A stretch of 18,944 nt of DNA from positions 1 to 18,944 of the forward strand of contig SLQM01000058.1 in NCBI GenBank assembly GCA_007131435.1. The letters are read 5' to 3'. The notes below the pieces were generated by a model. That model did no database searches and was not told the DNA's origin. It saw only the letters and a list, made by a program, of their open reading frames with translations. Shown one piece after another: positions 6,466-13,512 of the stretch. This DNA comes from Syntrophomonadaceae bacterium. GTDB lineage: Bacteria; Bacillota; Dethiobacteria; DTU022. Positions within the stretch are counted from its first letter, which is position 1. Each line of letters begins with the position of its first letter. Made by a program: the position numbers and the translations under genes.

Positions 6466-7527
6466 TTGGCCTGGAGCTGCGGTATTGTTGGTTTACCGAA
6501 TGCAGGCAAGTCAACCCTTTTTAAAGCCCTTACGGCAAAGGATGTCACGATAGAAAGTTATCCTTTTTCTACGGTTGACCCAAATAAAGCTATAGTTCCG
6601 ATCCCCGACCCCCGTTTATTTAAATTAGCTGCTGTTTGTTCTTCAGAGAAAGTAACTCCTGCCTCGTTGGAAGTAATTGATGTAGCCGGCCTGGTTAAAG
6701 GAGCCAGTAAGGGCGAGGGTATGGGCAACCAATTTCTTGGGCACTTGAGAAACGTTGATCTTCTGATGCATGTCCTGGGAGGTTTCAGCAGAAGCGCCCT
6801 TGAAACAGAGCACTCCCGGCAAGCTCTTGATATTATTAATCTTGAGCTGGTCCTGGCCGACCTGGAAGTAGTTGTTAGGCGCAGGGAGAAGCAATTGCCC
6901 AAGTTAAAAAGCGGTGATAGCGCTGTTAAAGCAGAGCTTGAACTATTAAATCGCATTGAACAACACCTTGATCAGGGTTTGCCTTTACGAACCATGATTT
7001 TTCAAAAAGGTGATTACCCCGTTTTAGAAAGCCTGTCGCTCTTGACGCTGAAAGATGCAATATATATCTATAATGTATCTGAGGAGAATCTATTTTCAGC
7101 TGATACAGCTTTTTTCCCTGCAGAAAGCGCTGTTGTGGTAATTTGTGCCCGTCTTGAGGCCGAACTGGTTGATCTTCCCCCGCAGGAGCGGGAACCTTTT
7201 TTGCAAGTTTACGGTCTTGAGGAAAGCCAGACAGATAAACTGCTTAAAAAAGCGTTTGCCTGCCTTAAGCTAATTACGTTTTTTACAGTTAAAGGTACTG
7301 AGTCGCGAGCCTGGCTTATCCCTGAAGGTTCAACTGCACTACAGGCAGCTGGAAATGTTCATACAGATATGGCTAAAGGTTTTATCAGTGTAGAAGTTCT
7401 AAATTACCAACAAATGGTTGAAATCGGCAGCTTTGCTGCGGCAAAAGAAAAGGGGCTTGCCCGCGTTGAAGGTAAGGAGTACAGTGTTAAAGAAGGGGAC
7501 GTGCTCTATTTCCGCTTTCGTAGTTAA
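6466..7527 (+). CDS. ychF: YchF (OLA1-type) ribosome-associated ATPase/GTPase
   Basis: YchF is an Obg-family P-loop protein that prefers ATP, binds ribosomes and is linked to stress responses. The 353 residues show the P-loop GLPNAGKST (9-17), the G3 region DVAGLVKGASKGEGMGNQFL (about 72-91), NVSE (203-206) in place of NKxD (the family feature that allows ATP), and a C-terminal TGS domain ending VKEGDVLYFRF. It is about 10 residues shorter than usual. The shortening is in the segment after HVLGGF, where the common GKVDP stretch is missing. The start is TTG at 6466 behind a G-rich ribosome site (6450-6456). Further notes: A13 and K20 replace the usual V and N of GLPNVGKSTLFN. Confidence 0.94.
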   Translation: MAWSCGIVGLPNAGKSTLFKALTAKDVTIESYPFSTVDPNKAIVPIPDPRLFKLAAVCSSEKVTPASLEVIDVAGLVKGASKGEGMGNQFLGHLRNVDLLMHVLGGFSRSALETEHSRQALDIINLELVLADLEVVVRRREKQLPKLKSGDSAVKAELELLNRIEQHLDQGLPLRTMIFQKGDYPVLESLSLLTLKDAIYIYNVSEENLFSADTAFFPAESAVVVICARLEAELVDLPPQEREPFLQVYGLEESQTDKLLKKAFACLKLITFFTVKGTESRAWLIPEGSTALQAAGNVHTDMAKGFISVEVLNYQQMVEIGSFAAAKEKGLARVEGKEYSVKEGDVLYFRFRS

Positions 7528-7543
7528 TCTGGGGGTATAGCTG

Positions 7544-8572
7544 TTGGATAAACAATGGTCTTTTGCTTTGCGAATAATACTTGTAATATTTATTCTGGTA
7601 GGAGCACTCTGGTTGCTCCAGCGCTTATCGTGGCTTGTCGGCCTACTGCTGGTTAGCACCCTGATTGTTTATATCCTGCATCCTCTGCTGGTTTTTTTTA
7701 AGAACCGTTTTCGCCTTAAACACGGCCTTGCAACAGGACTTGTATTTATAATATTCCTGCTGTTTTGCATACTCGTAGTCAGCTTAATTGTGCCGGTTGT
7801 TTATAACGAGTCTGTAGAACTCGTTGACACCTTTCCCCACTATATTATCCGCTTGCAGTTCTTCCTGTCCTGGCTTACCCAGCAAACTGTTAATCTTGAT
7901 ATTGAAGATGAGGTAAGAGGGTTTCTTCTCAACCTTTCAGATAATCTTCACCAGGCAGTAGAATATATAGCCGAGGCTTCAATTTCCCTGATCGGCGGAG
8001 CCGTTGATTTTTTCCTGGTCCTTTTCCTGGTTTTTTATCTCTTGTATGATTTCCAAGCTGTCAGGGGCAGTATTATTGCCCTTGTGCCAAAAAGTAAGCG
8101 GCTGCTTGCCGAGGAAGTGCTTATAATTATTGATTCAAATGTTGGGACCTTTATTAGAGGGTCACTGCTGAGATGCCTAATCGTTGGGATTGTGACCGGA
8201 ATTGTCCTTTCTGTTGTTGGTATGCCCTATGCCTTTTTACTGGGCCTGCTTGCAGGCATATTTAACTTTATTCTATACCTGGGGCCTTATATCGCAGCAG
8301 TACCTGCAGTGCTGCTAAGTTTATCACCACTGACACCATCCCCACTGCTCGTTATAGTTATTTATGTTGCAGTGCAAATACTTGACGGTATGTTTTTGGC
8401 TCCGGTCCTGCTTGGAAAGGTATTAAAGCTTAAGCCGATTACTATAATTGCATCAATACTTGCCGGGGGAAGTTTGGCAGGGATTTTGGGTATGGTGCTG
8501 GCTGTGCCGTTTGCAGGCATTGCAAAAGGTATACTAGAGCTGATCAAGCAGGGCCAGGCTTACCAGGATTAG
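7544..8572 (+). CDS. AI-2E family (PerM/TqsA-like) membrane transporter
   Basis: The 342-residue protein has the layout of the AI-2E transporter family. Two or three N-terminal membrane segments (about 7-25, 29-52, 61-88) are followed by a soluble loop of roughly 60 residues, a further segment near 147-169, and a hydrophobic C-terminal half (about 207-340). The C-terminal half carries the family motif LYLGPYIAAVPAV (244-256) and ends with VPFAGIAKGI. Members have been tied to AI-2 export and to Na+/H+ antiport or osmolyte release, so the substrate here cannot be assigned. TTG at 7544 follows GGGGG (7531-7535) at a suitable distance. The gap to ychF is 16 bases, which suggests one operon. Confidence 0.88.
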   Translation: MDKQWSFALRIILVIFILVGALWLLQRLSWLVGLLLVSTLIVYILHPLLVFFKNRFRLKHGLATGLVFIIFLLFCILVVSLIVPVVYNESVELVDTFPHYIIRLQFFLSWLTQQTVNLDIEDEVRGFLLNLSDNLHQAVEYIAEASISLIGGAVDFFLVLFLVFYLLYDFQAVRGSIIALVPKSKRLLAEEVLIIIDSNVGTFIRGSLLRCLIVGIVTGIVLSVVGMPYAFLLGLLAGIFNFILYLGPYIAAVPAVLLSLSPLTPSPLLVIVIYVAVQILDGMFLAPVLLGKVLKLKPITIIASILAGGSLAGILGMVLAVPFAGIAKGILELIKQGQAYQD

Positions 8573-8594
8573 TTGCTATATTTACAATTTTTAC

Positions 8595-8623
8595 TTGCCT
8601 GCCGTTACTAATTATGCTATCAT
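8595..8623 (+). promoter_or_regulatory. Sigma-A-type promoter of the rpsF-ssb-rpsR operon
   Basis: TTGCCT (8595-8600), a 17-bp spacer and TATCAT (8618-8623) form a good sigma-A promoter, and TGC directly before the -10 box adds the TGn extension. Predicted transcription start is near 8630, just upstream of the hairpins in the rpsF leader. It lies 22 bases after the stop of the transporter gene. Confidence 0.65.
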
Positions 8624-8633
8624 ATTCGAGGTT

Positions 8634-8671
8634 AGCGAAGAAATTCGCTCCCTGCTCCTCACCAGGAGGGG
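8634..8671 (+). promoter_or_regulatory. Structured rpsF leader, possible S6:S18 autoregulatory site
   Basis: Two hairpins can form between the predicted transcript start and the ribosome site. The first is AGCGAA-GAAA-TTCGCT (8634-8649), a perfect 6-bp stem with a GAAA tetraloop. The second is CCC-TG-CTCCT-CACC-AGGAG-GGG (8650-8671), with a two-base bulge and a CACC loop. The CTCCT strand could instead pair with the true ribosome site GGGAGGTGAT (8685-8694). It is established that S6:S18 binds a structured leader on rpsF mRNA in several bacteria; that this is such a site is inference from position and shape. Confidence 0.45.
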
Positions 8672-8698
8672 CCATTAGTCCAAAGGGAGGTGATAATG

Positions 8699-9250
8699 AT
8701 GGAAAAATATGAGATCATGCTTATTATCAGCCCGGAGCTGGAAAAAGAAGAGCATGAAGAAGTATTGGGCGGCCTGACCAGTGAAATTGAAAAAGGCAAC
8801 GGGTCTGTAGATATTATTCTTGATTGGCGCAGGCGTAGACTCGCATACGAGATTAACAAACTCCAGGAAGGTCACTACTACTTAGTTTATTTCACCGCAC
8901 AGGGTTCGATAATTCCAGAGCTCGAGCATTATTTCAAGGTAACTGACTCAATTATGCGTTATATGATTGTTCGCGCAACCGAACAAGAGTTCGCCGCTGC
9001 TATTGAAAAAGCAGAACGTGAAGCGGCAAAAGCCAGGGAAGAGTCTGAGAAAAAGGCTGCTGAAGAAATTGCAAACACAGAAACTGAAGTTGAGGAAACC
9101 GCTGAAGTTGAAAGTGATGCTGTTCAGGAAAGCAGCACCACAGTTGAAGTAGAAGCTGACGAAGCCCAAGACGATTTAGCAGAAGAAATTACTAAAACTG
9201 AAGAAACTGAAGAAATGCTTAAAGACGAACCAGTAAATGAAGACAAGTAA
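8699..9250 (+). CDS. rpsF: Ribosomal protein bS6 with long acidic C-terminal tail
   Basis: bS6 binds bS18 on the platform of the 30S subunit. Residues 1-95 form the normal domain (MEKYEIMLIISPEL, DWRRRRLAYEINKLQEGHYY, IMRYMIVRATE). Residues 96-183 are an added tail: first an Ala/Lys/Glu-rich probable helix, then a stretch with 22 acidic residues among the last 53. Typical bS6 is about 95-135 residues, so 183 is unusually long. The start was chosen at ATG 8699 because the near-perfect anti-SD match GGGAGGTGAT ends at 8694; GTG 8690 lies inside it, and ATG 8696 is also possible. It is the first gene of the rpsF-ssb-rpsR operon. Confidence 0.95.
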   Translation: MEKYEIMLIISPELEKEEHEEVLGGLTSEIEKGNGSVDIILDWRRRRLAYEINKLQEGHYYLVYFTAQGSIIPELEHYFKVTDSIMRYMIVRATEQEFAAAIEKAEREAAKAREESEKKAAEEIANTETEVEETAEVESDAVQESSTTVEVEADEAQDDLAEEITKTEETEEMLKDEPVNEDK

Positions 9251-9285
9251 TTGATCGATGCGAATAAGGAAGGGCGGGATAAATA

Positions 9286-9693
9286 ATGTTGAACCAGGTG
9301 GTTTTAATCGGGCGTTTGACACATGATCCTGAATTGCGTTATACCGCTGGTGGTGGCGTGCCTGTTACAACTTTTTCTTTAGCTGTAGAGCGTCCTTTTA
9401 CCAACCAGCAGGGAGAAAGAGAAGCAGATTTTATTAAAATAGTGACCTGGAGAAAGCAGGCTGAAAATGTAGCGAATTATTTAGGAAAGGGAAGTCTTGT
9501 TGCAGTTGCAGGAAGGCTTCAGATTCGCTCATATGAAGATAATGATGGGGTTAAACGTAAGGTTGCCGAGGTTGTCGCTGATAATGTTCGGTTTCTAGAT
9601 CGCGGTCGCAGCGCGGAACAATCCCAGTCAGAAGGTTTAGAAGACCCCACCGGGGATGGTTCAGATATAAACGAAGATGATATTCCCTTTTAA
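9286..9693 (+). CDS. ssb: Single-stranded DNA-binding protein SSB
   Basis: SSB coats single-stranded DNA in replication and repair and recruits partners through its C-terminal tip. The OB fold spans residues 1-104 (MLNQVVLIGRLTHDPELRYT, WRKQAENVANYLGKG, VADNVRFL). The linker is short, about 25 residues, and ends in the partner-binding tip DDIPF. At 135 residues it is shorter than B. subtilis SsbA because of the linker. GGAAGGGCGGG near 9267-9277 serves as ribosome site. Its place between rpsF and rpsR is the standard arrangement and fits co-regulation with the two ribosomal proteins. Confidence 0.97.
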   Translation: MLNQVVLIGRLTHDPELRYTAGGGVPVTTFSLAVERPFTNQQGEREADFIKIVTWRKQAENVANYLGKGSLVAVAGRLQIRSYEDNDGVKRKVAEVVADNVRFLDRGRSAEQSQSEGLEDPTGDGSDINEDDIPF

Positions 9694-9712
9694 CGGAAGG
9701 AGGGAGACTTAA

Positions 9713-9943
9713 TTGAGACGTGACCGGGGAAGAAAGCCTAAAAAAAAGATCTGCAGCTTTTGTGTTGATAAAGTAGAAGCTGTTGACTATAAGCAATATG
9801 AGAAATTAAAGCGCTTCGTAACCGAAAGAGGGAAAGTCCTTCCCAGGCGCATATCCGGGAATTGTGCCGGGCATCAACGCCAGTTGACGAAAGCGATAAA
9901 AAAGGCAAGGATAATGGCTTTACTTCCATTTTCTATGGAATAG
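9713..9943 (+). CDS. rpsR: Ribosomal protein bS18, zinc-binding (C+) type
   Basis: bS18 pairs with bS6 in the 30S platform. The 76 residues match the family (KRFVTERGKVLPRRISGNCAGHQ). C14, C17, C51 and H54 are the ligands of the zinc-binding form, in contrast to the cysteine-free paralogs seen in some bacteria under zinc limitation. The start is TTG at 9713, with a strong GGAAGGAGGGAG ribosome site about 5-10 bases upstream. It is the last gene before the terminator at 9966. Confidence 0.97.
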   Translation: MRRDRGRKPKKKICSFCVDKVEAVDYKQYEKLKRFVTERGKVLPRRISGNCAGHQRQLTKAIKKARIMALLPFSME

Positions 9944-9965
9944 GCAATGCATGCGATTTAGTCTG

Positions 9966-10006
9966 AAGTGGTGCCGGAAGTTTCTTCCCGGCACCACTTT
10001 TGTTTT
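9966..10006 (+). terminator. Intrinsic terminator after rpsR
   Basis: AAGTGGTGCCGG (9966-9977) pairs perfectly with CCGGCACCACTT (9988-9999) around a 10-base loop, and is followed by TTGTTTT. This GC-rich 12-bp stem with a T-rich tail should stop the rpsF-ssb-rpsR transcript. The rest of the rpsR-rplI gap (to 10072) holds TATATT at 10045-10050, but it has no -35 partner and is too close to the ribosome site to convince as a promoter. Confidence 0.92.
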
Positions 10007-10072
10007 GCAGGATAGAGGGTATGGAAAGCGAATAATTGAATAAGTATATTTAGTTAAAGGAGAGGTTTTATT

Positions 10073-10519
10073 GTGAAGATAATACTTGAAAAAGATGTGC
10101 CCAACCTTGGTAAAAAAGGAGATTTAAAAGATGTTGCGCCCGGATATGCAAGGAACCATTTAATACCCCGCGGGTTTGCTGTAGAAGCAACACCCCAGCG
10201 AATGAAAGAATGGGAAAGAAATTCAAAAGCCCGGGAAGCGCAGAATAGACAGCAGGAAGAGCTGGCCCGTCAACAAGCAGAAAAATTGGGGCAGCATGAG
10301 CTTGTATTTAAAATGCCCGCCGGTGAAGGAGGCAGGCTCTTTGGCTCAGTTACTCCGGCAGACATAGCAGGCAGGTTGGCCGAGGCCGGTCTGGAAATAG
10401 ATAAGAAGAAAATTGAACTAAATGAACAGATTAAAAGCCTTGGCCAGTTTAAGGCTGATGTGCGACTTTTTCCAGGCGTAAAAGCCGAAGTTCCTATTAT
10501 TGTTGAAAAGGAAGATTAG
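10073..10519 (+). CDS. rplI: Ribosomal protein bL9
   Basis: bL9 binds 23S rRNA near the L1 stalk and helps maintain reading frame. The 148 residues are standard: N-terminal domain MKIILEKDVPNLGKKGD with PGYARNHLIPRGFA, a long connecting helix (about 45-75), and the C-terminal domain beginning GEGGRLFGSVT. The start is GTG at 10073 behind AAAGGAGAGG (about 10056-10065). It is separated from rpsR by a strong terminator, and is followed 45 bases later by dnaB, the usual rplI-dnaB pair. Confidence 0.97.
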   Translation: MKIILEKDVPNLGKKGDLKDVAPGYARNHLIPRGFAVEATPQRMKEWERNSKAREAQNRQQEELARQQAEKLGQHELVFKMPAGEGGRLFGSVTPADIAGRLAEAGLEIDKKKIELNEQIKSLGQFKADVRLFPGVKAEVPIIVEKED

Positions 10520-10564
10520 AGTTATTGCTAATAAAGACTTGCACGAGAAAGGAGGTTGCCTGTC

Positions 10565-11914
10565 TTGGTCGTTCTCAGCGACAGAGTTCCCCCGCAAAGT
10601 AAAGAAGCCGAACAATCTGTTCTTGGTTCCATGATCCTTGATAAAGAAGCGATCTACGCAGCTGCAGAACTTCTGGTAGAGCAGGATTTTTACGGTTCGG
10701 CTCATCAAAAAATATTTTCAGCAATCATATCTCTTGGTGAAAAAGGGGAACCTGTAGATTTGGTGACCCTTTCAGAAGAACTCCAGCACAGCCAGAGCCT
10801 TGATACAGTGGGCGGGCGCTCTTACCTGGTGACACTAGCTAATGTTGTTCCGACTGCAGCAAATGTTCAATATCATTCACAGATTGTAAGGGAAAAGTCA
10901 ATCCTGAGATCACTAATCAATGCTGCAACTAATATCGTGAGCAAGAGCTTTGATGCACCTTCAAACGTAGACGAGTTTCTTGATGAAGCCGAGCAGCTGA
11001 TTTTTGAAATAGGCAAACGCGGTAAACACCAGGGCTTTGCTTCCTTAAAAGAAGTTCTTGTTCAGGCTTTTGATAGTATAGAAAAGCTCTATGATGAAAA
11101 AAAAGGGATTACCGGTCTTGCTACCGGTTTTACAGATCTTGACCGAATTACATCGGGATTACAAAAATCTGATCTTGTAGTTGTCGCAGCCAGGCCAAGT
11201 ATGGGGAAAACCACGTTAGCCCTGAATATGGCCCAGCAAATTGCTGTAAAGGATAAACTGCCAACAGCATTTTTTAGTATGGAGATGTCCAGGGAGCAGT
11301 TAGCCCAGAGGTTGCTCTGCGCGGAAGCCCAGATTGACGCACAAAACATGCGTCGTGGATTTTTAAGCCAGGAGCAATGGCACAAGTTGACGATGGCAGT
11401 CGGTCCTTTAAGCGAATCACCGCTCTACATTGACGATTCAGCCAGCCTTTCAGTGATGGAAGTTCGCGCCAAGGCAAGGCGCTTGAAAGCAGAAAAAGGT
11501 TTACAGGCGGTTTTTGTTGATTATCTCCAGTTGATGAGGGGATTTAGCCGCTTTGAAAGCAGGCAGCAGGAGCTTTCAGAGATATCCAGGGCCCTGAAAG
11601 CGTTGGCAAAAGAGCTAAGTGTTCCAGTTGTTGCCCTGTCTCAGCTAAGCAGGGCAGTAGAAAAACGGCCAGACCGCAGGCCGATTTTAAGTGACTTAAT
11701 GGAATCGGGTGGAATTGAAGCTAACGCAGACCTGGTGATGTTTATTTATCGGGATTCCTACTATAATAAAGACAGCGAAAAAGGCAATATTTCTGAAATC
11801 AGTATCGCCAAGCAGCGAAATGGGCCTACGGGTATGGTAGAGCTCTACTTCCTGGACAAATTCACCAAGTTTGCTAATGTGGCCAGGTCATCAATTAAAG
11901 AAGAGGGGCAATAG
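10565..11914 (+). CDS. dnaB: DnaB-type replicative DNA helicase
   Basis: This is the hexameric helicase that unwinds DNA at the replication fork (DnaC in Bacillus naming). It has an N-terminal domain with PPQSKEAEQSVLGSMI (9-24), and a RecA-like C-terminal domain with Walker A ARPSMGKTT (209-217), Walker B FVDYLQLM (317-324), SQLSRAVEKRPDRRP and the arginine-finger-type SGGIEANADLVMFIYRD. There is no intein. TTG 10565 was chosen because the AAAGGAGG ribosome site ends at 10555, giving 9 bases; the upstream TTG at 10556 abuts it. The product is 449 residues, a normal length. The next gene starts two bases after the stop. Confidence 0.96.
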   Translation: MVVLSDRVPPQSKEAEQSVLGSMILDKEAIYAAAELLVEQDFYGSAHQKIFSAIISLGEKGEPVDLVTLSEELQHSQSLDTVGGRSYLVTLANVVPTAANVQYHSQIVREKSILRSLINAATNIVSKSFDAPSNVDEFLDEAEQLIFEIGKRGKHQGFASLKEVLVQAFDSIEKLYDEKKGITGLATGFTDLDRITSGLQKSDLVVVAARPSMGKTTLALNMAQQIAVKDKLPTAFFSMEMSREQLAQRLLCAEAQIDAQNMRRGFLSQEQWHKLTMAVGPLSESPLYIDDSASLSVMEVRAKARRLKAEKGLQAVFVDYLQLMRGFSRFESRQQELSEISRALKALAKELSVPVVALSQLSRAVEKRPDRRPILSDLMESGGIEANADLVMFIYRDSYYNKDSEKGNISEISIAKQRNGPTGMVELYFLDKFTKFANVARSSIKEEGQ

Positions 11915-11916
11915 TA

Positions 11917-13308
11917 ATGGCTGGCAATAAATATGACGTCATCATTATTGGTGCCGGGCCGGCTGGAATTTTTACTGCCCTTGAGCTGGTTGCCAGCAAT
12001 CAGCTCAAGATTTTGTTGATAGATAAAGGCTCACCCCTCGAAAAGCGACATTGTAGAACCCAGAAGGAGTATGGCAGGTGCCTTCGTTGTGATCCATGTG
12101 CCATAACCAGCGGTTGGGGTGGAGCCGGAGCCTATAGCGACGGGAAACTTACACTTACCTCAGCTTTTGGCGGTTTGCTGGATGACTACATAAACCAGGA
12201 TACAATTGAGAAGCTTATTGCCAGTGTTGACAGCACCTACCTTGAATTTGGCGCTTCGAAAACTGTTTATGGCACAAACACTGAGGCAGTTAAAGCCATG
12301 GAAAGACAGGCTGCCGCTGCCGGGTTAACACTGGTTCCGGCAAAAATAAGGCACCTTGGCACAGAAAACTGCTATAAGGTGTTAGCTAAAATGCATCTTG
12401 CCCTTAAAGAAAAAATAGACATATTATTGAACAAAACAGTTAATGAAATTATTGCTGAAGGGGGAAAGGTAAAAGGGGTTAAGCTTACAACCGGGGAGGT
12501 TTATCATGCAGATTACGTTGTCTGTGGCCCCGGCAGGAATGGAGCCAGCTGGATGCAGCAAGAGTCAAAACGCCTTGGCTTAAAAGGAATGAATAATCCT
12601 GTTGACATTGGTGTTAGAGTTGAACTGCCTGCAGTTATAATGGAAACACTTACTGAAGTTATTTATGAATCAAAATTAGTTTATTTTACCAGTAAGTTCG
12701 ATGACCGGATTCGTACATTTTGTATGAATCCCTACGGTGTTGTGGTAACAGAGAATAATGAGGGGATTGTAACAGTAAACGGTCACAGCTACGCTGACAC
12801 AAAGACAAACAACACTAACTTTGCACTGCTTGTCAGCAAAACTTTTACAGAACCATTTAATGAACCTTTCCGCTATGGCCAGTATATAGCCAGCCTTGCC
12901 AACATGCTTGGTGATGGCGTTATAGTACAAAGGCTCGGAGACTTATTAACAGGCCGTCGCTCTACACCGGAAAGAATTCAGCGCGGTTTGGTAAAACCAA
13001 CCCTGAAAGAGGCAACGCCAGGTGATCTTAGCCTTGTTCTGCCCTACAGGTACCTGCTGGCAATCATAGAGATGTTAGAAGTTCTTGATGTTCTGGCCCC
13101 CGGGGTGAACTCCCGTCACACTCTGCTTTATGGCGTAGAAGTCAAATTTTACTCTTACAGGCTTCACCTAAGCCCAAACCTGGAAACGGAAATAACAAAC
13201 TTATTTGCAGTTGGTGATGGCGCAGGTGTTACAAGAGGCCTGATCCAGTCATCTGCTTCGGGGGTTCTGGCAGCCAGGGAAATTGCCGGGCGGTATTCCA
13301 AGGCTTGA
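11917..13308 (+). CDS. COG2509-type FAD-dependent dehydrogenase of unknown substrate
   Basis: A 463-residue flavoprotein of the uncharacterised family often labelled COG2509. The dinucleotide-binding motif GAGPAG is at 12-17, and the C-terminal FAD motif LFAVGDGAGVTRGLIQS closes the fold. Between them, C46, C55, C58 and C61 form a cluster (C-x8-C-x2-C-x2-C) just before the family signature GWGGAGAYSDGKLTL, and TFCMNPYGVVV lies near 268-278. The four cysteines could hold an iron-sulfur cluster or zinc; that is inference. No membrane segment is seen. It starts two bases after dnaB, with GAGGGGC near 11903-11909 as ribosome site, so it is very probably in the rplI-dnaB transcript. The reaction is unknown. 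Confidence 0.88.
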   Translation: MAGNKYDVIIIGAGPAGIFTALELVASNQLKILLIDKGSPLEKRHCRTQKEYGRCLRCDPCAITSGWGGAGAYSDGKLTLTSAFGGLLDDYINQDTIEKLIASVDSTYLEFGASKTVYGTNTEAVKAMERQAAAAGLTLVPAKIRHLGTENCYKVLAKMHLALKEKIDILLNKTVNEIIAEGGKVKGVKLTTGEVYHADYVVCGPGRNGASWMQQESKRLGLKGMNNPVDIGVRVELPAVIMETLTEVIYESKLVYFTSKFDDRIRTFCMNPYGVVVTENNEGIVTVNGHSYADTKTNNTNFALLVSKTFTEPFNEPFRYGQYIASLANMLGDGVIVQRLGDLLTGRRSTPERIQRGLVKPTLKEATPGDLSLVLPYRYLLAIIEMLEVLDVLAPGVNSRHTLLYGVEVKFYSYRLHLSPNLETEITNLFAVGDGAGVTRGLIQSSASGVLAAREIAGRYSKA

Positions 13309-13333
13309 TATTGTAAAATTTATCTGATATAAT
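13305..13333 (+). promoter_or_regulatory. Strong sigma-A promoter before the M23-G5 gene
   Basis: TTGATA (13305-13310), a 17-bp spacer and a perfect TATAAT (13328-13333), with TGA before the -10 box as a TGn extension, make this the best promoter in the window. The -35 box overlaps the stop codon of the upstream flavoprotein gene. Transcription should start near 13340. Confidence 0.85.
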
Positions 13334-13339
13334 TTCTTA

Positions 13340-13512
13340 TGGCTGACTCAAGTATATTGTGAAGCCGTTTTTTTGTTAAAGGCCATCCATTTATCAGGGT
13401 GGCATTATTGCACAGCAGATTAGAGTAATATTTTTTAAACCTGGTTAATCCGGGCAGGCAGGTAAATAGAGCAGGGTAGCCGACAGCTTGATTCGCAGAA
13501 AGGATTTACTTT
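13340..13512 (+). other. Long 5' leader of the M23-G5 gene, content unassigned
   Basis: About 170 bases lie between the predicted transcript start and the ATG at 13513. A hairpin GCCATCC (13382-13388) with GGGTGGC (13397-13403) has one G-U pair and no T-tract, so it is not a terminator. The 3' part contains GGTTAATC (13443-13450) and CCGACAGCT (13480-13488), blocks reminiscent of the c-di-AMP (ydaO) riboswitch, but the 5' blocks of that element are not seen. No coding frame is convincing. Confidence 0.4.

Noticed and set aside
6558..6956. Long open frames on the minus strand, such as 6558-6956 and 14400-14759
   Set aside because: They lie fully within well-supported + strand genes, have no recognisable domains and lack good ribosome sites.
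8690..8698. GTG 8690 as the rpsF start
   Set aside because: It lies inside the ribosome-binding sequence GGGAGGTGAT; ATG 8699 (or 8696) is correctly spaced.
10556..10564. TTG at 10556 as the dnaB start
   Set aside because: It directly abuts the GGAGG ribosome site, leaving no spacing; TTG 10565 is better placed.
13312..13379. WalR-box half-sites (TGTAAA at 13312, TGTTAA at 13374) before the M23-G5 gene, and TGTTAA at 3976 before the first M23 gene
   Set aside because: WalR needs two direct TGTWAH repeats separated by 5 bases; none of these has its partner at that distance.
13443..13500. Possible c-di-AMP (ydaO) riboswitch upstream of the M23-G5 gene
   Set aside because: Only 3'-side blocks (GGTTAATC, CCGACAGCT, TTCGCAG) resemble it. 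The conserved 5' GGGGA-CCA block and a closing P1 partner for TTCGCAG are not found, so I do not annotate it as a riboswitch.
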